Source: an uncultured Eubacteriales bacterium | Lineage (GTDB): Bacteria; Bacillota; Clostridia; Oscillospirales; CAG-272 | DNA length: 7,413 bases | Direction: 5' to 3' | Assembly (NCBI GenBank): GCA_900546635.1 | Contig: URDS01000085.1 | Coordinates: forward strand, 1-7,413 | Shown here: piece after piece, positions 1-6,200 of the stretch | Position numbering within the stretch: the first letter of the stretch is position 1 | Layout: each line of letters starts with the position of its first letter | Position numbers and translations under genes: made by a program | Notes under the pieces: generated by a model | Databases searched by the model: none | The model's input: the letters and a program-made list of their open reading frames with translations, nothing else | What the model was told of the DNA's origin: nothing

Positions 1-1
1 C

Positions 2-82
2 GCCGCGGCCGGACTGCTGCTCGCCGTATTTCTTATAGTATATAGGAAGAAAAAAAGCAAAGAAAACAAATCGGAGCACTAA
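2..82 (+). CDS. C-terminal end of an upstream membrane-anchored protein (5' partial)
   Basis: Reading from base 2 gives 26 codons and a TAA stop at 80-82. The visible residues are a hydrophobic stretch (AAAGLLLAVFLIVY, about 14 residues, probably the end of a longer helix) followed by a strongly basic hydrophilic tail, RKKKSKENKSEH. That is the usual shape of a C-terminal membrane anchor with a short cytoplasmic stop-transfer tail, so the body of the protein would lie outside the membrane. No LPXTG sorting motif is in view, and the 12-residue tail is longer than usual for a sortase substrate, though the motif could lie just upstream. The stop is 37 bases before the start of the giant LRR gene, on the same strand with no hairpin between them, so an operon is plausible. 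The function cannot be told from this fragment. A seven-A run (50-56) sits in the lysine codons. Confidence 0.62.
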   Translation, partial: AAAGLLLAVFLIVYRKKKSKENKSEH

Positions 83-104
83 AACCACATTTTTATCGGA
101 TTTC

Positions 105-112
105 AAAGGGGG
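105..112 (+). promoter_or_regulatory. Ribosome binding site of the giant LRR gene
   Basis: AAAGGGGG ends 7 bases before the ATG at 120. It differs from the ideal AAAGGAGG at one position, which can still pair with the 16S tail as a G-U wobble. A second GGAG (116-119) abuts the ATG and is too close to serve as the main site. This supports 120 as the start. The 37-base gap (83-119) holds nothing else I can identify: no inverted repeat with a T run and no convincing promoter. Confidence 0.8.
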
Positions 113-119
113 CTTGGAG

Positions 120-200
120 ATGAAACGCCGCACCAAATATTTTCTCACGTTTCTGCTGTCGATTGCGGCAGCGGCAGCCTTGGCCATCGGTATGCATGCG
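120..200 (+). other. Signal peptide of the LRR protein
   Basis: Residues 1-27 have a basic start (MKRRTK), a hydrophobic core of about 18 residues (YFLTFLLSIAAAAALAIG), and small residues near the likely cut. Cleavage could follow ALA (residue 22) or MHA (residue 27). The second fits slightly better with the domain start, because header module 1 begins at residue 28-29 (QVYSGTC), but Met at -3 is not ideal. No lipobox Cys follows the core, so it is not a lipoprotein signal. This sends the LRR protein across the membrane by the Sec route. Confidence 0.88.
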
Positions 201-3200
201 CAGGTATACAGCGGAACCTGCCATAATACGCTGCACTGGACGCTCGACACCGAACGCGGAGAACTGAACTTCTCCGGCACGGGAAAAATCGAGGGCTACA
301 ACTTCAATATCACCACGTCCTATACCCCGCTGTGGGTAAATTACAAATCCGCCATCAAAACGGTCACCATCGGGGAGGGCATCACCGAAATCGGGACCCA
401 CGCGTTTTCACGCTGCACGGCGCTTGAGGAAATTCAGATTCCGAGCAGCGTCACCGAGATCGGCAATTTTGCTTTTTTTGAATGCAAAAGTCTGAAAAGC
501 ATTCGTATTCCAGAGAGCGTGACACGCATCGGAAACGACGCGCTTGCAAACTGCACTTCGCTTGAATCCATCACGATTCCGAAAAAAGTAAGCGTGCTTG
601 AATACTGTCTCTTTTTCGGCTGTTCCGCTCTGCGGGAAATCGTGCTTCCGGACACGATTACGCGCATCGAAGGCGGCGTCTTCACCGGAACCGCCTACAG
701 CAAAAACACGGCCAACTGGAAAGGCGGCGTGCTGTATTTAGACCGGTATTTAATCGGCGCCCGCGATACCCTGAGCGGGAAATACCGCATACAGGACGGA
801 ACAACCGTCATTGCCGAACAGGCGTTTTACAACTGTCGCAGCCTGACCGACATCACAATTCCCGAAAGCGTCATCACCATCGACTCAAGGGCGTTTGTTT
901 GCTGCGATTCGCTTAAAAACATCACGGTCTCGGAAAATATCCGATACATCGGTCACGAAGCGTTTTCGAATACCGCCTATTTCAACAACAGAGCAAACTG
1001 GGAAGACGGCGCGCTCTACTTAGGCAAATATTTGATCGATGTCGGGGAGACTTCCGAAAAAGCGTTTACAATAAAGCCGGGAACCAAGAGCATTGCGGGT
1101 ATGGCCTTTCGCCTCTGCCCGGCGCTGTGCGAGGTCATACTGCCGAAAAGCGTCGCCTCTATCGGTGACGGCGCGTTTATCAATTGCTCAAATTTGACAG
1201 ACATCTACTATGACGGCAACGAAAAAAACTTTGCCGAGATTCAAATCGGAAACGGGAACGAGCCGCTGACAGCCGCCGAGATCCACCATACAAACCGCTT
1301 CGGCGGCAGCTGCGGGGAGGGCGTGTTCTGGTCGCTCGACACGGCGGCCGGCATACTCCGGATTACCGGCACGGGTGAGATGGAGGACTATTCTGCCTAT
1401 ACCGCCGAAAATGCGCCCTGGCAAAGCCACGCGGACGACCTGAAAACCGTTTTGGTCGCAGATGGCGTGACACGCATCGGTCACGAAGCGTTTGCAAACT
1501 GCAAAAATTTAACCGAAATCTCCCTGCCGGTCAGCGTCAAAAGCGTTGGATACAAAGCATTTTCCGGCACTGCGTACGCGGAAAACGCGGCGAACTGGGA
1601 AAACGGTACGCTTTACGTGGGGGCCTGTCTGATTACGACCAACGACGCACTGCGCGGCGCATATCAGACAAAGCCGGGCACGAGAATGATCGCCGATTCC
1701 GCATTCCGAAACGCAAAACATCTGACCCAAATCACGCTTTCCGAGGGAGTAGAAACGATCGGGGAAGACGCTTTTTCTTCTCTGAACGCACTTGCGCGCG
1801 TCACAATTCCGAAAAGCGTGACCGAAATCGGCGCATACGCATTCTCATACTGCGACTCGCTTTCAGGCATCACGGTGGACCGGGAAAACATGTTTTTTGA
1901 AAACGACGAAAACGGCTGTCTGTTCAGTAAAGGCAAAACAAAGCTTTTGCGCTGTCCGAGCAAATATTCCGGCGCATATACGGTGCCGCACGGCGTAACC
2001 GAAATCGGAACCGACGCCTTTTCCGGCTGCAAAACGCTCACAAACATCACCCTGCCCGACAGCCTGCGCGCAATCGGGTCGAGTGCGTTTCATAACTGCG
2101 GCGCGCTCACGGCCGCTGTGATTCCCGAAAGCGTGACAACAATAGGCGGCTGGGCGTTTGACAACTGCACGGCGCTTTCCTCCGTATCCCTGCCCCGCGG
2201 CCTTACCGAAATCGGGGATAATCTGTTTCAAAACTGCAAAGCGTTGACAAGCATCGCCATCCCAAGCGGCGTGACGCGCATCGGCGAGGGCGCCTTTGCC
2301 TTTTGCGGCGCGCTGATCGAAATTACGCTTCCGAGCGGCGTCAAAAATCTCGGACGCGGAGCGTTTGCATACTGCGAAGCGCTTGAGCGTGTCGATCTGC
2401 CCGACGGTCTTATTGTCCTCGCGCCGGAAACCTTTTATGCCTGCACTTCGCTGAAAAGCATACGGCTGCCCGACGCGCTCCAAAGCATCGGCCATGCAGC
2501 GTTTTCCCGCTGCACGGCGCTTGAGCACATGGAGCTTCCCGGCGCGGTCAGACAGATTGAGGCTTATGCGTTCAGCGAATGCGAAAAGTTCACGAAAATC
2601 TCTCTGCCGAGCAGCGCGACCGATGTTCTGCCGGATGCGTTTTCCATGTGTCAAAATCTGACCGAGATTGAGGTTGATCCGGGAAGCGGATCCTATTCAA
2701 GCGATCAAGGCGTACTTCTGAACCGGGATAAAACCGAACTGATTCGCTGTCCGGAGGGCTATACCGGCGTCTATACCGTTCCGAAAAGCATGAAACGAAT
2801 CGGCGAGGATGCGTTTTACGACTGCAAAAATCTGACCGGCGTCCTGCTCCCGGAAGGCTTGACAAGCATTGGGAAAAACGCCTTTTGGGGCTGCGAAGCC
2901 CTGCGTGACATCGAACTTCCGAAAACCCTCGCCGAAATCGAAAGAAACGCGTTTCGTTCCTGCGAATCGCTGCGCAGCATCGTGATTCCCGAAGGCGTGC
3001 GCGCCATTGAATACCATACGTTTGACGGATCTACGGCGCTCGGTGAAATTTCGCTGCCCCAAAGCGTGGAAAAAATCGACGCATCGGCGTTTTACAATAC
3101 CGCGTTTTATGAAAACCGCAAAAATTGGAGCGGGCAGCTTTTGTATCTGGGCGAACATCTGCTGAAAGCCGACCCGAACATCAGCGGCTCGTACATCCTA

Positions 3201-6200
3201 AAGCCGGGTACCAAGAGTATTGCCGATTCCGCGTTTTTCGACTGCAAAAAACTGACCTCCGTCACGGTTCCCGAGGGCGTTCGCCGCATCGGACAAGACG
3301 CCTTCAACGGCTGCACCGACCTCTACTCGATTTTCCTGCCGGCGGGCATTTCGGAAATCGGTGCGGGCGCTTTTAAAAACTGCGAATCGCTGCAGCATCT
3401 CACACTGCCTGAGGGACCGAAATGCATCGAAACAGCCGTCTTTGAGGGCTGCAAGCAGCTATCCATCCTGATTCTCCCCAAAAGCGTCGCGGAAATCGAA
3501 AATCAGATTTTCAGCAAGGGCAATCCGCTGACGGTATACTACGCCGGAAACGAGGCGGATTTTCAAAAAATCCGCCTCGATGAAAACGACCGCTTTTTCA
3601 AAAATGCGAAATTCGTCTACAACTACAAAAGTGTAAATTCCGGCTACGGCCGATGCAGCACCGGCATTTTCTGGGCGGTTGAAACGCAGAGCGGCAAACT
3701 GAGTTTCTCCGGTTCGGGCGCGATCCCGGATTATCCGAACGGCGCGCCCTGGAGTTTTTGCCTCTCCGAAATCAAATCGGTCTACATCGAACCCGGCGTC
3801 ACCGCCGTCGGCAGCTGCGCGTTCAAAAACTGCACTTCGCTTGAGCGTGTTTTTATTCCCGACAGCGTGAAAGGCATTCCGTATGAAGCGTTTGCAAACT
3901 GCACTTCGCTCAAGAGCGTCACACTGCCCGAAAATTTAACACAGATCAGCGGCCGCGCGTTTCGGAACTGCGCTTCGCTTGAAAGCCTCGAAATTCCCGG
4001 CAGCGTCGTCTCAATAGGCGCAAACGCCTTTGAGGGGTGCGAAAAGCTGCGCACGCTGTCGGGCGTGCCCGGCTCCCATGCCGAGCTTTGGGCGTCCCTG
4101 CACGGCTGCGAATTTATTCAGACGGCGCCCGCGCCGAGCGGTCAGTTCTACAGCGGAAGCTGCGGGGAAAATCTTTCCTGGTCGCTGAACGCCGCAACCG
4201 GCATACTGAAAATTTCCGGCGCCGGCGAAATTCCCGACTATGCTTCGTACCGGCCAAAGACCGCGCCGTGGGCAGACTACGCTTTGAATATCAAAACCGT
4301 TCTGATCGCCGAGGGCGTGACCCGCGTCGGAAACTTGGCCTTTCAAAATTGCAGCAAACTCACCGATATTTACCTGCCGGACACCCTCCAAAGCGTCGGC
4401 CGCGACGCGTTTTCCGGTACGGCGTTTGCGGAAAATTCCGCGATCTGGGAAAACGGCGTGCTCTATTTGGACTTTTGCCTGATTGCCGCCAAGGACACAC
4501 TGCGCGGCGAATACAAAATCAAAACCGGCACGAAGATCATTGCCGATTCCGCGTTTTGGAGTTGCGACAATTTGACCGGCGTTTTGCTGCCCGAAGAACT
4601 GCGCGTCATCGGAACCGAAGCGTTTACCCTGTGCCAAAAGCTCGAACGCATCACCATTCCCAAAGGCGTGACAACCATCGGAACCGAGGCGTTCACATTT
4701 TGCAGCAAACTTTCACACATCGCGGTGGATAAAGACAACCCGTTCTTTGAAAGCGACGCGGACGGCGCGCTCTTCAGCAAAGGAAAAACCGCGCTTCTCT
4801 GCTGTCCGGGCGCTTATTCGGGGGTGTACACGGTTCCAAAAGGCGTAACCCGCATCGGGGAGAGCGCATTCTACGGCTGCGCGGGGCTCACCGGCGTACT
4901 GCTGCCGAGCGGCGTTGCCGAACTCGGAGACTACGCATTTTTCGACTGCGAAAACCTGATCGAAATCTCCCTGCCCGCGGGGCTGCGCAAAATCGGAAAC
5001 GACGCATTTCAGAATTGCCTTGCGCTTTCCAAGATCGAAATTCCCCAAAGCGTCGCCGAGATCGGTTCGGGCGCGTTCAGCGGCTGCTACATGCTGACCG
5101 AAATCGAACTGCCGAAAAACATCACCGAAATCGCGCCCCACACCTTTTCGGGGTGCTACCGGCTCACGCACATCACGATTCCCGATCGTGTGAAAAAAAT
5201 CGGGGAGGGCGCGTTCCATACATGCGCAGGTCTTACCGAACTCACAATTCCGGGAAACGTCTCTGTCATCGGCGCCAAGGCGTTTGCAGAATGCGCGGGA
5301 CTTCAAACCCTTACGCTCTGCGAAGGGGTCGCCGTCATTGAACCGGCCGCGTTCATGTTCTGCTACGACTTAAAGCAGATCAATCTGCCGGACAGCCTCA
5401 CCGAGATCGGAATCGAGGCGTTCGCCTATTGTTACGAATTTGAATCGATCGTCATCCCGGAAGGGGTAAAAAGCATCGAAAGCAGAACGTTCAGCGTTTG
5501 CGAAAAGCTCGCCCGCGTCTCGATCCCGAAAAGCGTCACGAAAATCGCCTGCGACGCATTCTCTATCTGCAACAGTCTCACCGCTTTTACGGTGGCAAAG
5601 GACAGCGAAACCTTTTCAAACGACGAACACGGCGCGCTCTTTGACAAAGCCAAAACCGAACTGCTGCGCTGTCCGACAACCTATGCGGGCGTATACACGG
5701 TTCCCGACGGCGTAACGCGCATCGGCGCGGGCGCGTTTGAGGGCTGTAGCGCGCTCACAGGCGTTCTGATCCCGGCGGGCGTGACAAACATCGACGCGGA
5801 AGCGTTTGAGAACTGCAGTTCGCTTTCATCCGTCACCCTTCCCGAAGGGGTTGAGCGTATCGGCCTTTATGCATTCAAGGGCTGCGGCGCGCTCACAGCC
5901 ATAGACCTGCCGGACAGCCTCACCGAAATCGAAAGAGAGGCGTTTGCCGAAAGCGGACTTTACAGCGAGGCAAACTGGGAAAATCAGGCGCTGTATATAG
6001 ACGGCCACCTAATTGAGGCCGATCCCGGCATCAGCGGCACATACACCGTCAAATGGGGTACGAAAAGCATCGCCGACTCTGCGTTCTCCCGCTGCGACGC
6101 GCTGACCGCCGTCATCATTTCTGACGGCGTGCGCCGCATCGGGCGCGGCGCGTTTGAAAGCTGTTCTTCCCTGTATAGTGTGAAACTGCCGCTCAGCCTT

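Larger units (their letters stand above)
1299..3850 (+). repeat. Higher-order duplication, copy 1 (about 2.55 kb)
   Basis: This segment and 4149-6703 share the same series of landmarks: CG header, FSGTA(Y/F)AEN island, FSKGKT island, RCP/YTVP island, ISG(S/T)Y island, YAG hairpin, and a DYP(N/D)GAPWSFCLS header. Corresponding codons are at 1311/4161, 1560/4410, 1923/4773 (all offset 2850), 2748/5670 (2922), 3180/6030 (2850), 3540/6393 and 3672/6525 (2853). The LRRs between landmarks have diverged, so the event is old. Similarity fades after the header-3/header-5 exit. Confidence 0.82.

Noticed and set aside
34..39. TATAGT as a possible -10 promoter box before the LRR gene
   Set aside because: It lies within the upstream coding end, and the hexamer 17 bases upstream (GGACTG) does not resemble TTGACA.
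50..56. Seven-A run as a phase-variation or frameshift site
   Set aside because: It encodes lysines a few codons before the stop of the upstream gene. A slip would alter only the tail, and nothing else supports programmed shifting.
1863..2654. 263-codon open frame on the minus strand
   Set aside because: It lies fully inside the LRR gene. Its translation only echoes the 23-residue period, has no recognisable domain, and follows from the biased codons of the + strand repeats.
4011..4637. 208-codon open frame on the minus strand
   Set aside because: Antisense shadow across the cap and header 4. Similar shadows occur at the matching place in other repeats, as expected from the duplicated + strand sequence.
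4037..4732. 231-codon + strand open frame in another phase
   Set aside because: Out of frame with the LRR gene, very rich in Arg and His, and without domain features, while the LRR frame continues intact through the region.
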